A DNA stretch of 64,000 bases, taken from contig JAJKFH010003165.1 in NCBI GenBank assembly GCA_023333565.1, positions 310,001 to 374,000 of the forward strand, given 5' to 3'. A program made the position numbers and the translations under genes. Shown piece by piece: positions 46,601 to 59,450 of this stretch (positions within the stretch are counted from its first letter, which is position 1; each line of letters begins with the position of its first letter). Under the pieces are notes generated by a model that worked only from the letters and a program-made list of their open reading frames with translations, was not told the DNA's origin and searched no databases. The DNA comes from Puffinus mauretanicus (Eukaryota > Chordata > Aves > Procellariiformes > Procellariidae).

Positions 46601-49600
46601 CCCGTATTAGTCTCTGGGGAAGGATTTTCAAAACAGAAATGCAGTACATACAGCAAGTAGCTTTCAGCATCATTTGTTGGGAATGAAACCATTGTGAAGA
46701 TTCATTCATTCAGTAAATTGCCACTGCAGCCTCTGTGCTTTCTAGTCACATTAAAAAACTGATGCTTTTAACGTAAGCCAGGCCAATAAACCGTATGAAT
46801 TATGCTACGCTGGTTTGTACCTAGATCTAGAACTGCTCTATGCTGCCATCAGGCAGAGAGAATAGATGAAGTCACCACAGAAGACAAGCTAAGAAACTAA
46901 ATATAATTAGGCTAGTTGGTAAATCTGAGTGTCTGCCAATTCATGAATAGCTTGGCCCTGGCTTTTGCAACCTCTGTTTCCAAGAGAATACTGACAACCA
47001 ACAAATCTTGTCTTTTGAGATCAAATACTCTACCTTGTGCTGATTTGGTGCGTGCTGCAACATTAATAACTCACCATGTGATGTGACATGTCAGACAATA
47101 AGCCACTGAGACAAACTCACATTGGTTGTTTGTTCTGTCACTGCTTTATCCCTGGTTGTGACCTTGTTGGCCCCTGGCAGAATAAGGCTTACATTTCTGA
47201 GGGACTTCGTTAGGAGAAACACAGATGCTGTAGGTGTTTGGAGAATGATGGCTTCCCTTTCCTGTTTGAAACCTTCAGCTGGAAAATGCTCGGGCACTCT
47301 CCCTGTGTAGATTAGATCTTCTACAAGAGTGGCATGGGAAAATGCTATAATTTTATCTGTTTGCATCCCAGCACTTTCATCAGCACATCTCATTCTGAAG
47401 GATGTCAATCTCCCAACTTTATAGTGAATCTTGCAATACCTGACACTAGAGCCAGCTTGTTACATCAGGATACAGCTTTTATTCAGAACAAAATTGAGCT
47501 CTTTGGGTTATTGAGAAACTGAAAAACTATTAACTGTGTTCCTGAATGGTTTCAGATGATAAAAAAATCAAGTAGTACGGCTAAGATGTCATTATCTGCA
47601 AGCCAGTCTCGTAGGCTTGGGCAATTTAGTCAGGATTTTTAATCCTGGGAGATGTCAATCCTATAGCTATGCTAATAAAAATCACAATGTACACTTGAAA
47701 AATACTAGGATCATATCTATTTCCTTTAGTCATGCCCAAGCAGTTGCAAGTTTAATTAAAGATATCACTCTAAATTTGCCACTAATCCCATTTAAAAACA
47801 TAATCATTTCTTTCCCTCCAGTCACTAGAAACCGTATAGCAAATCTTTTAATATTTATTCCAGACTTTATTTCTAGACCAACCCACTAAACTATCATAAT
47901 CTGCTGTTCTTTAGAGCATTTTATTCTTGGTTCTTGGGTACTTCCCCAAAGGAGTCACGTTTGCTAGTTATTAGAGGGTATTAGCTTTCCTTTGCCATTC
48001 CTGCGTTGCAGCTGTTGTGCATTTATTCTCTAGTGTAGTCCAAAAGGACCTAGGCACCATAGTCAGCACACCAGATACATTCGGTCTGCAAGTACCTGAG
48101 ACAAGCAGCACCAGCCAAGTGGCCCAGGCAGGGCAGATGATATAATTCTTAAGGGAGCAATATCAAAACCACGTAAAGCAGGGAACCATCAATCAACTGA
48201 TTTGATTGACTGTGATGTTGGTTTTGGCATTCTACCTTGCAGAAAGTAGCCTGGCTGTCATCTTTCTCTGAAAGATAGCTGAACCCTACTTTTGTCTCTC
48301 TGAATACATGTCTAGATCTCCCTAATTACACTTATTGCCAGTGTAATGTGTAACAAACATTAACTTTCAGACATGTAGTTCATCCTGCAAAACTGCAAAT
48401 GATCAAAAGTCATGAGTGCAGGCTATGTCTTGTATTGCCTTACCTTAGTGTTTAGTTAGACCATGTTTCCCAACGTTTTACAGGTTGTGCTATGAGTACT
48501 AATTGAGAGACAAAGGAAGTCATCATTCTGAGGAACTTTCTGCCTCAGTCAAACAGTAGAAGAGGTTTTAATCACGTTGTATACAGCGTCTACCACGCTG
48601 TACTGTGAAGTCACCAGTCCCTCAAAAGCCAGATTCAATTAAAGATTTAAGCTCCTAACTACCCATGCAAAAGTTGATTAGGAAGCTAGGAGCTTGCACG
48701 TCTTATCAAAGGTACAGGATGAACAAAAAGTTGCAGTGCAAATGAAAACTGCGTGTACCAGGATTCCATCCTCGCAGTGATGCAGTCTCCCAATTTAAAG
48801 GGATTATACTGAAAAATAGAGATACTTGAAATGTTTGCAAATACTCTTCTGTGCATACTTGTTCTGGAACTGTAGTTGTGGATTTTTTCATACCCTTGTC
48901 ATAAGATTTTCTAAGCACAAAATCTCAGAGAAAACAAAGATTCTTTGCTGTATATAGGTGTGCAAGCCCCACTTACCATGATGACCAATGGTATTTTATC
49001 CATTCCTTGTGCCACCCTGGTAATTTATTTGTCTAGTGCCTTTCCTTTTATATTTGGGTTGTAAGCTCTTTTGGTCAAGGACCATTTTTTTTATGCCTGT
49101 CTGTAAAGCATCAAGCACAACGGCATCTTGGTCCATGACTTAGTTTCTGATGCAAATAACAATCTGGCTCTTAGATCTTAGATGAAAGAGGTTTTGAATC
49201 CTTTTAAAGAACAAATGAAATATTGTTATTTCTGTAAGCACAGAAGCAGAACCAACTGGGTAAAAAAAAAAGGAGGCCAATGCTTTCTGCAGAAGCCTAA
49301 AAATATTAAAGGAGAAATAGCTGCCTCATATTACCATTAATTATGTACCTGACTACCAGGAGGTCTTTTGTCATAACAGAAATCAATGTGGACTCAGGAG
49401 AAATGACCAAACTGTGATCTGTTGTGAAGCTGGAATCATGAAAGCTGTTACAGGCAATTGGAAACAGGCATAATACCTAAATTTAGTAACGGAGCTGAAG
49501 AAAGTATTTCAAAAGAATCAAAACAACATTAAGGTGGGCAGATTTTGTACACAGAATGATATTATTTTTGAGCCACCTGTCAAATCAAACTCAAAGACTT

Positions 49601-50018
49601 CCAAACCCATGTTGCAGGGAGTCGAAATACCATCAGATGCTTTATATTGGCTCTGATGCAAGGCTAACTGGGTTAGTTCATTGACTCAAGAGTCATTGGC
49701 TCTGTTATCTTACAAATCTAAAAGAGGGAAGCAGTAAAAATTTACAGTAAGAGTAAAGCACTGAGAAAGGCAGTAAATTTTTTGTTCTCTGGTAATACCA
49801 ACATGCTCTTTGATTTTACTTTGGACAATAAAGTGACTCTAAGACTCCAAAGCATCCCGATAAGTTATTTCTGTCAAACCACAACACACAATCACAAATT
49901 TTTCTGTTGCACATATTCTGCGTTCCTCTGAATCTTGGAACTATTTACATTATTCTAAGAGCAAAATAAATTGCCCAACACCTGAGCATCAAACTACAGT
50001 CAAACTCTTGCTGATAGG

Positions 50019-50052
50019 AAAAAAAAAAAACAAAAATCAAACAAAAAAACCA
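50019..50052. repeat. A-rich run
   Basis: A run of A12 followed by CAAAAATCAAACAAAAAAAC. It is low complexity with no recognisable retroposon attached. Confidence 0.85.
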
Positions 50053-50282
50053 CCCACACCTCACAAAGGTGGCAGATCTTGCCAGAGTCGATGATGACTC
50101 CCTTTGCCTTGGAGCCCTCAGCTTCAGACAAAGGCAAATTGGCAGTCGTTGGCATAGAAATGAGTTCTTGAAGGTAAGACATCTCCGGCTGATGCTCTGG
50201 GAGGGGTTAGGGGCTAGAGAAGGTGGCCTTTTCCTGCAAGAGGAGAAGCAGAAAGGTTTCCTAGGCCCTCCTCTAGGATCTC

Positions 50283-50866
50283 TGTCGTGGTTTAACCCCA
50301 GCTGGCAACTAAGCACCACGCAGCCGCTCACTCACTCCCCCCCAGTGGGACCGGGGAGAGAATCAGAAGGGTAAAAGTGAGAAAACTCGTGGGTTGAGGT
50401 AAAGACAGTTTAATAGGGAAAGCAAAAGCCGCACGCGCAAGCAAAGCAAAACAAGGAATTCATTCCCTACTTCCCATCGGCAGGCAGGTGTTCAGCTATC
50501 TCCAGGAAAGCAGGGCTCCATCACGCGTAATGCTTACTTGGGAAGACAAACACCATCACTCCAAACGTCCCCTCCTTCCTTCTTCTTCCCCCAGTTTTAT
50601 ATACTGAGCATGACGTCGTATGGTACAGAATACCCCTTCGGTCAGTTGGGGTCAGCTGTCCCAGCTGTGTCCCCTCCCAAATCCTTGTGCACCCCCAGCC
50701 TACTCGCTGGTGGGGTGGGGTGAGGAGCAGAAAAGACCTTGACTCTGTGTAAGCACTGCTCAGCAGTAATGAAAACATCCCCGTATTATCAGCACTGTTT
50801 TCAGCCCAAATCCAAAACATAGCTCCTACGAAGAAAACTAACTCTATCCCAGACAAAACCAGCACA
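50283..50866 (-). mobile_element. Solo LTR related to the ERV LTRs (minus strand)
   Basis: On the minus strand this begins TGTGCTGGTTTTGTCTGGGA and ends GGTTAAACCACGACA, with the same TG...CA ends as the provirus LTRs. The minus strand carries GGGGTATTCTGTACCAT, CGACGTCA (plus 50,611-50,618), GCTCAGTATATAAAA (TATA at plus 50,594-50,602) and ATTAAACTGTC (plus 50,409-50,414). U5 contains GAGTGAGCGGCTGCGTGGT as in the 3' LTR at 40.4 kb. It is 584 bp with no gag or pol beside it, as expected after recombination between two LTRs. Flanks (GATCTC left, TTCGTG right) show no obvious target-site duplication. Confidence 0.93.
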
Positions 50867-53800
50867 TTCGTGTACTCAGAGTTATCTAAAACCACCATAT
50901 TCCCTCTTTCCTCTACCCTTCCCATTACCCACCTGGAGCCCTCTTTGCAGATACTGAGCTTTCCCCACAGAGCTGAGTGTCTTGAGCTAACTCTGACTGT
51001 AACCACAACTTGGATGAGGGCTGTACAATCACTTTGCCGTTTCCTCATCATGTGGTGGAGAGTACCTCTGCTAATGGAGGTTTCAGAGCATCCCTCTGTT
51101 CACACTCCACTCCACCTTGATCCTTTGGCTAGTCATTTTAATGAAACCTGGGGGAGTGGAAGGGGAGAAATGGCCACTGTCCCACTGATTCTATAAAATA
51201 CATTGCATTTAATCCCTTCCATGGCCCCAAGGCTGTTAGGTCAAGACTCAACACTTGTCGTTGCTCACGTTCCCAGTAATAACCATGCTCACAATGGCTG
51301 TGTCTGAGCTGCACACATGCCACCCCAGCAAGGAGTCAGGAGGGGCCTGGGGAAGGTACCCACACCTAGGAGCTCAGGAGCAAGAGCCACATGGCCACTG
51401 GGAGCTCAGTCCTGACCTTATACACAGTGGGAGAATGGAGGTCGGAGACCTCACCATTAAAACAGTGCTTGAGAAAACATTTTTTAGGCCTTGACCACCA
51501 CAGGCTGACATTTGCCTACCCACGGCCACAATATGTCCACTAGGGTGGATTAGCTTTGATGGGATTTAATTGGATTGGACTGGACAGGGAGCAACAGACA
51601 TAGTGCCCCACTATGCAGCGCCAGCAAAATCTAATTATCTGCTTTTCTGCTTTTAATCTATCAGTCTAACTTTCTTTGTCTTTTAATCACTTCCAATAAA
51701 CCTCAGTGATACTTTTCTTTAGTCTTTTCATTATGTTTTTCTTATAAGATAAATGGATGTCATGGATTTATATCTGCTATCAGACAGGGCTATGCTCTGA
51801 TTTATAAGGGAAGACAAAATTATGCAATAACAGGCATTTTAGATAGCATATAAAAAGTTTCCCTTTCCCATTGCTTAAAGATTGAAATAAATTTTTTTTG
51901 TGAATGATGATTTTCACTGAGCCCAAATGAAGTGAATTAGTTGCAGGAAAACTATGAAGGGTGTAGAGAACTTGGGACCAATCCTTTAAATTATAAAACT
52001 GTTCACTCTGTTTTCATTTGTGAGAATAAGTGAGTATATTATACAGATTTCTAAAGGCTTTAAATCAGCGAAATCCCTCAGACTATCTTAACCCTTGGAA
52101 TTTACTCTGTGATTTGACTTCATTGGCTTCTGTTGAGCATGACTCCTTCCTAATCCTCTGTTCTGCTTTCTGTCTCTGTTTCCTTTCTCTCTCTTCCCCT
52201 TTGTCAACAGAGGCATAACTTTTTTCCACAGCATGACTCAAAATTTGAAGCAAGCTCTCGGTTTCGGGTTTTTTTTCCCCCCAAGCATTCCATTCTACAA
52301 CTGGCTGCTTGTTTAAATACATCTTAAACTCTGCCTTGTCTCGTTACATATTTTTCACTCTCCAGTGCACTATCAAGGAGATGCACGTCTTTGCTTTTCT
52401 CTTGTAAGCTGCATGGAACCTAGTTCTCAAGCTCAACATCGCTGCCAGAAGTCCTCATCTTGCTGCCAGAAGGCCCTCCACCACTGCCATTGCCAAGAGC
52501 AGAAGCGCTACAAGATGAGATCCAAGTCCACAGGGCTGAGAGTAGTTTCTGAAGGTTTCAAACATCAGTCTCATAATGAAAGTAAGATATATGACCTCAT
52601 AGAAAATAACTAAAGATCTAAAGCTAAAATTAGACATTTAGTTCCATCCTTGCAATGGAATAATTCTTCCTGGCAAAATTAGAAGGCTGTTGAGAACCCT
52701 TACTGTTACCTGCTGGCAAACTCAAAGAGCAAGAGTGTAGGTTTAAAAGCCTTTCCCTTCTCAACTGAACCCAGGGAAAATTGAGGCAAATAGCAAAGTG
52801 GCCTCTTCCATACCAGGATTGTTATTCAGACCCATGTTTCTTCTGTGGCAATGTAGCAAACCAGAACTGAGCTCATGCTTGTCATTTAATGATTTCATCG
52901 GAGCTTTTTCCTCTGGGTCAGGGCAGAAGAAGAGGCTTAGATAGGAATACCTAGGGCATGCTCTGCTGTGGCTTGAGAAGATGCAGTCTCTCCCATTGTT
53001 GCATGTTTTCTAAATGTAAGCCTAAAATAAGGATGAAATTCCCGTCAAAATGTTTACAGCCCCAAAATGCATGCTTCTGTGACTCCAGCTGGGAGTAAGG
53101 ATACAAGCAGAGCTGATTTCTCTTACTTTGTAGTCTCTGGATCGGAATACAGGAAGATATTAAGTTCATCCAAGAAACAGCGGGTGTTAAAGTCTTCAGT
53201 TTTCACAGCTAATATTACACTTGAAACAGTAACCAAGAAAGCAAAGCTTGAACATTTGGGCTGATTCCACAAAGAATAAATTAAATTTACTGTTTATAAA
53301 AAATGTCTGTGTTGCAGAGAAATATTTAATCCATTGGAAAAAGAAATTACCAGACAAAAAAAGAGCAGGAGGAAATTCAAGAAAAACTTAGAGCTGTGAC
53401 TATTTGTAAGGACATTAAGGTGTTCATCGGAATATAGAGATCATAAGAAGTTTTTCATCTTTAAAAGAAAGTAAGTTATTGAATGTTATGTGTGTTTGCA
53501 TATATATATATATATAATGTGGATGTATGGATACATAATTTGTTTGGGACAGGCTTTTCAGGGAGCTATTATTTATGGATTTTTCTACCAAGCTGGAAGA
53601 AAATGCTTAAACTCTTTTTGCAGCTTTAGCGCTTTCTTTTCCATCCTTGAAGAGGTCCCCTAAAAGACTAAGAGCAAAATCTAATGCCTCTATGTGACTC
53701 TTGGAAACAGCATAATAATATGGGCGGCTAGAGAAAAAAAATGTATTCAAAGTGAAGAGGCCAGATATTTCAGGAACAAACAGAAACGAGGAAAAAAAAA

Positions 53801-54170
53801 ACGCAGTTGTTTGTATGAGATGGATTTCTTTTTCAGGACTGGATTTTTAAGCTCATGCTGCTCTGATGGCACAAAGGAGGTTTGGACCCAAAAGCTATGC
53901 TCACACTGCTGAATGAAGCGTGCCTGAAGCTGCTCCCTGACACTAAGGCCAAGTGGTATGGAACAGCCTGTATCCATACTATTAAACTCTCTTACCCTGT
54001 AAAATAGGGTGGCTGCAGCTACACTGCACTTGGGAGCAGTCCTTGGCCTAAGCTAACTTCTGAACTGTGCCTGAGAATCGTTTGGGAGAGCACTACTTGG
54101 CCAAAAGCAAGCCAAGGGGGCATTTCAATAATTTAACAATATAAATAATCAAGTCCAGTGATGTGCCCTG
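50867..54170. other. Unique-looking noncoding DNA
   Basis: No gene, RNA or repeat family is recognised. A (TA)n tract lies at 53,500-53,517. Confidence 0.5.
53500..53517. repeat. (TA)n dinucleotide repeat
   Basis: A short perfect AT alternation preceded by TGTGTGTTTGCA. Confidence 0.9.
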
Positions 54171-54259
54171 GTATTGCTTAATTTATTAGAGCAGACACAG
54201 CTGACATGGCCAGCTGCTGATCCCTTAATAGCACAGAGAAAGCACAGATGGCCTTGGAC

Positions 54260-55010
54260 TGCTCTCCTCATCAAGCAGGGGTGCCGGGAGCGTGCCGAAG
54301 CATATGCAGCGGCTTCACCAGGGGCCAGAAGAAACCCGTTCGATGCAGAGCGAGCCAGGGCTCATGCTGGTAGCAAAGCTGCTGCTTTCCAGCACCGCTG
54401 CCTCCCTCCCCTGCGGGGCTGTGCAGGAAAACAAGCCACCTTTTGCTTGGTCCCAAGTCCATGGAGGGCTGGAAGACGCTGCCGTAGCCTGCTGGGGCAC
54501 TGGAGGACCAGGGTTGGAGGTGGTCCTCTACGTACAGCGGCCGTGGTCCGTGCCCAGGAGTCGGAGGCCAAGCTATCCGTGCACGGAGACGAGCCTCCCC
54601 TGCCCTGCTGCGCTGCTGGGGCTTACTCGCACCAGCATAAATATTGAAGAGGGCTGCTTTGGTATCTGGCTTTTGGTTTATAAAGAGGTATAAATCCTTC
54701 ACTGCTGAGAAGCACAGTTCAGACCGGGCTTGGGAGGTGTGCCTCTTGCCAGGGCACAGCGTGCAGCCGCGGGGAGGGAACCACCCCCTCGGGCAGGCAG
54801 TGGGATCCGGGGGAGCTGGGTCAGCTGGGGGACCGCAGCAGGAGGGACCTCGGGAACCACAGCTCCTGCTTTTCCAGGTGGCAGAGGCTTGCCCAGGAGC
54901 AGGGAGGGAGCCACTGGGACCTGTGTGTACCGCAGCAAAAACCACAAGCAGGCTTACGGGAGGGGCTGCACTCGGTACTGCAATTTGCATTTCTTAGCGC
55001 AGTTCTCAAA
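54260..55010. other. Isolated GC-rich, CpG-enriched block
   Basis: This block of about 750 bp stands out from the AT-rich window. It contains roughly 30 or more CpG dinucleotides by eye, against very few in the neighbouring kilobases. Several long frames overlap on both strands (up to 239 codons on the minus strand, 54,271-54,990). Their composition (Pro, Ala, Gly, Arg) is what stop-poor GC-rich DNA gives in any frame, and no domain is recognised. TATAAAGAGGTATAAAT lies inside it (about 54,678-54,694) and an ATTTGCAT octamer near 54,982. It could be a weak CpG-island promoter or a GC-rich conserved element. Confidence 0.5.
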
Positions 55011-57173
55011 ACAGGTGGCTTGTTTTTTCCTGAGTAGTACTGTAAGTGTCTTTGGTGCGCATCTTTAAAAAATTATCTCCTTTTTAATAGAATAGTTTCA
55101 CTACTGGACTACTCTGATCATTAATTTTTAAACAGAATGTCTGGAAAGGCAGCAATTACTTTTTGTAGGTCACTGAATAAAAAACTACGTTTTCTTTAAG
55201 AGTCTTGTTTTAAGATTTGTAATGAACTAAAACACAAACATTTAAATGACATAAAAAATTAAAAGAAACCCATGCAAGGTAACCATGCATAGACTAGCTC
55301 CCAATGTAAGATTCAAAACGCAACTATTTTGTGTCTGTCCCTCTGTTTATGTCTGGAAGGAAAATAGGCAGCCCTGAGGAATTCAACAGTCGTTCCTTGT
55401 TTGCCTCACAGCACTCTGCTGTGAAGCCTCCATGGATGAGACACATGCCATGGGCCTCAACTCTTTTTCCACCATCCATTTAAGATTGGCATTCCAGACC
55501 CCTGGTCACCACTGACGGCTGACCCTCATCACTAGGGTCCAGCCTCACGTCCATCACAGTCTGGAGAGTTTGACTCAATCCTCTTGTTAGAAAACTGTCC
55601 TCCAGCAGTGTCCATTGCCAGCCACTGGCTGAGACAGGCAGCATGGATGCCACGTTAGGTATGTATATGTCTTCAGAAGCTTGTCTTGGAGGTAGTCTTC
55701 ATCTTCCTCCAATGGATGGTGTGAGAAGGACTTTTGTATGGGCTTTTTCCTCATTCTCATTCATTTGCATTCACATGTTATGGCTGTTTAGGTTATAGCT
55801 TACCCTTCAGGGTTTGCCATGCTTCCACAGAAGGATTAAGAAGATTGAATGAGGAGGGGTTGGTGCAAACCTAATACCACAGGAGGTGGGATGGGGCCTG
55901 AGGATCCACCTGGAGCCAGGATATGGGAGGTGCTTCTGAATTCAGTAATACAGGTATGACCTTAGACAGTCTGTCTGCAAAGTGTGGGGCTGATCTCAGG
56001 CCACTGACATCTGTGGATGAGTTGGCTTGTCTCAGCTGAATTAACTAGAAAATGAAACAATGCCAACGATACTTAATGAATGGGTAAATATTGCACTAGG
56101 TGTTTGATCTAGGCTGCGTTTAACCAAGCTCACTGATCATCCCAGCAGAAACACGTTACTGCAATTCCTCATACAATTAAACCTCCTGTTGACATGACCC
56201 CTAACAGTAAGGATGACTGGGGGTGAGAAGATAAAAAGCTGCAACAATTTTTATGTGAAGTATCCATGACAATTTATTGTGAAAATTTGAATCTGGATGC
56301 ATAACGCCACTGAAAAATCAAAAGTAGTGAATTTTTGACACAGCTAATTTTACAGTTTTTACAGTATAAAAAGAGCAGGCAATTACTCAGAGGATTAGTC
56401 CAATCCCTCTCAGTGGCACCAGAGCACAATTTTCCTTTAAAAAGGCCATATTCCTAGGAATCTGAATAAATTCAGGCCCATAAACATGTTACTGCATTCG
56501 CTGAAAAAGGAACAGAAGAAGCAGTCTAATCTGATCATATTTCCAACACGAAGTATCTCATAAACTGTGAAATGGGAGAAGGTAAACTCTATGAATTGCC
56601 TCTCTGCTAAACCAGTTTGCTTTTAGCAATGGTAGAAAATAAAATTATCAAAGAATAACAATTTTTTTTTGAGACGGGTAACATAAACAGTCTCTTGCTC
56701 CAAATGAATCTGAAAAGCACAGCCACTGCCTTTTCACCTCTATGGATAGAAATTGTTCTGCTTCTGCTCTAGTCACAATTAAAAATCCCGGTAGCCCTAG
56801 CAACTGGACCCCTGAATGTCTGAGGCAGGCCATATAAAGGTCTGAGAAACATCCCAAAAGACCGGAGCAAACAGAATTTTAAAGGGAAGTATTCTTCTTC
56901 ACTCCTTGACTACCATCTTCTTGTTGCTGAGGAAAGAGGCAAGTCTCCTAACTCCCAATATGATATCTCTGTACATTAACTAGTTAGAATAAAGGCTAAA
57001 TTCAAAACGAAATCATTCGAGTAGAAATTCAGTACCTAATTTACTGTAATATTAGGCCCCTGGCTCCTATTCTCTTCAGTTCATAAATGCAGATTGGCTA
57101 GAGGGACTGCAAAACACAAAGCAATAACATAAAATAAACTATTAAAGCAAAGGACACCATGTTCCTTTGATTC

Positions 57174-57207
57174 TCACACACACCCACACACGTACGCCCA
57201 CACATAG
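57174..57207. repeat. Degenerate (CA)n tract
   Basis: CACACACACCCACACACGTA followed by CGCCCACACATA, a short imperfect dinucleotide repeat. Confidence 0.85.
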
Positions 57208-59286
57208 GCAAAAGCTCCTCAGCAGTAAGAATTCTGAAATGTGAAAAGTCCAGTATACAAGAAGTCTGTAAAATAGACTTATTACTTTTTTATGTACATG
57301 TCCTGTGTCATTAAGCAGCTTTCCTATAAAAAAGGCCATGACATCTACATGCCTTTTTTTTGCTGCTAGAGAGGTAATTGCTCTTTCAATACAAGTAATT
57401 TCAAGCTATTTGCTATACGTTGAGTGACACAGCGGACAAGTAATTTTATGTTCCCACAACACCAAATTAGAAAGGCAGCAGAGCGACAGAGTAACCACAA
57501 GACAACCCTTCTCTCCCCTTCAAATTATTGCATAGAAAGCACTAAAACCAATACGATGTCCAGCTATTGATTTCATAGTGGACCATATTCCACCCGAAAT
57601 TCTTTTGCATCAGTTCATGTCTACATGGTTTTTAAAAGGATGGCAAATGTCTAGAACTTTAAGCAAGAAAGTTGTTAAGGTTTGGTTTTACAGAGATCCC
57701 TTTAAAAAATTAGACTGTTTTTCCACTTGGAAAGAATGTCTTGATTATGTCAGAGGCCTGATTTGCCCTTCAGAGTTTTCCTGCCTTACACTAGCCCTCT
57801 GTGCAGGCATCCAAATGCAGTTGCGAGCCCCATTTACCAGACCCTCAGCTCAAGCTGGTAAAATTATTCCTGGATAGCACTTGTCAGCTACCCCATTTGC
57901 ACAAGAATAAAGACACGTATTTGTACACAGGAAGGGAAAGAAACAAAGCTTTTGGGACCTGGAAAGCTTGAAGAGTTCTGATAAGGAGAGAAAGGACCGC
58001 AGTGCTCCTACTGAAAGGCAGGGGAAAAAAGGATAAGAAAGTCTGGAGCTGTCACCTCCATACTGGATGCTACCATGCAGAACTGGATTCAATATTGAGC
58101 TCAGATTGCACCATTCCCCACATTTCAGAGTAGATGCTTTACAGCACTGGGAGAAAGAGAGCTGAGGAAGGCAAACTAACACCAGTTTATTCTAAAGCAT
58201 GCAGCCTCTGCCAAGGGTTCTCCAATGTCCGGCTAAAACTGATTCAGCCTGCTGAAGAAGGGAAAAGGAGTTAAAGTAGGTTTATTATTGTGTGCTCCAG
58301 TTTACTTTCCCTCTTCATCCATGTACTCTTTCCCAAAAGAGTCAAGCAGATGTGGACAGAAAAAGGATAGATCCTTCTGAAGGAGCCAGTTTATTTTCAC
58401 ACTGTGCATTGACAATCATAACTGCGCAAAACAGAGAACAAAAGGTTAATACCGAAAGCACGCAAGACACACTTCCAAATGCACAATTTTACAGGACAGG
58501 CAAACAGAACTTCTTACAGAATAAATCAAAGCAGTGAAAACAGAAAAAGGAACATGCTAAAACCCATACTTCGGTACTTAGATAAAATACATATAAAATT
58601 TAAAGCAAGCTTTGCAAGCAATTCACTAACTGGTTGTTCAAATTCCATGATTTTTCATAAATAAAATTACAAATATGTAAGGTAAAGATCCAGATGCAGT
58701 ACGTTGGTTTTCCTATCTGCAAATCCAAGTCCAAAACAAATTACTTGCCTTCTGTGCTTGGACTCAAAATTAGAAATAAGTAGAGCCGGTTCACTTTTGG
58801 CTCAAGGGATTGGCTTTGAATTGGCTTGCTGAGCTAGACAGCAGCAATAAGCTTTCTGTTTGTAGAATATAATCTTAAATTTGGCACTTGTTCTCCCTGC
58901 AGTCCTCTGGCACAATGGCATCTATTCAGACTGCCTACTTTAGTTGCCTAACACAAGTGCTGAACATCTCAAAACCGGAATCCTGGCCACAGCAGGCATC
59001 AATAATAAAATAATTCAGAGTACCCAGCTTAGCGCTACTTAGCCTGTGGAAAGAGCCAGGCCTGAAAGAAGGCCCCTGAAGAATGATTTAAAGCACTAAA
59101 GAAGATGCCAACTTCCTCCTGCTGCCTGGAAGCCCCTTAACAATGAAGAAATAATCCTGAAAGTTTCCTTGGGAATGCTAGCACATCGCTGAATTGTCCA
59201 AAGGAGAGAAGAAGGTGGGCTTCCACCGGTGCTTCTCTGAAGCTGGCAACACAATGAAACTTTGTTTTCATATAACCTATAAGTTA

Positions 59287-59450
59287 TGTATGTGTATATA
59301 TATATATACACACGCCATAAAATATGAATATACATATGCTATATATTTATATAATCTATAATATAGAGAATAAACATGACATTATACGTGTTAAAAACAA
59401 TTGCATTTATTATAAATATCTATATATTCTATATAAGTAATATATATAAA
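59287..59450. repeat. AT-rich low-complexity block with (TA)n
   Basis: A GTGTATATATATATATACAC core (about 59,291-59,312) is followed by more than 100 bp made mostly of TATA/ATAT words. The first part is self-complementary and could extrude as a hairpin. Confidence 0.85.

Larger units (their letters stand above)
40875..50282. other. Unique-looking noncoding DNA
   Basis: About 9.4 kb between the provirus and the solo LTR. No gene or repeat family is recognised. Frames reach only about 100 codons without domain features. Simple repeats are listed separately. A possible exon-like block just before 50,283 is treated as a finding. Confidence 0.5.

Noticed and set aside
54271..54990. 239-codon minus-strand frame as a protein gene
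   Set aside because: Three or more overlapping frames are open on both strands, which is the usual effect of few stops in GC-rich DNA. No domain is recognised. The block is kept as a finding, not as a coding sequence.
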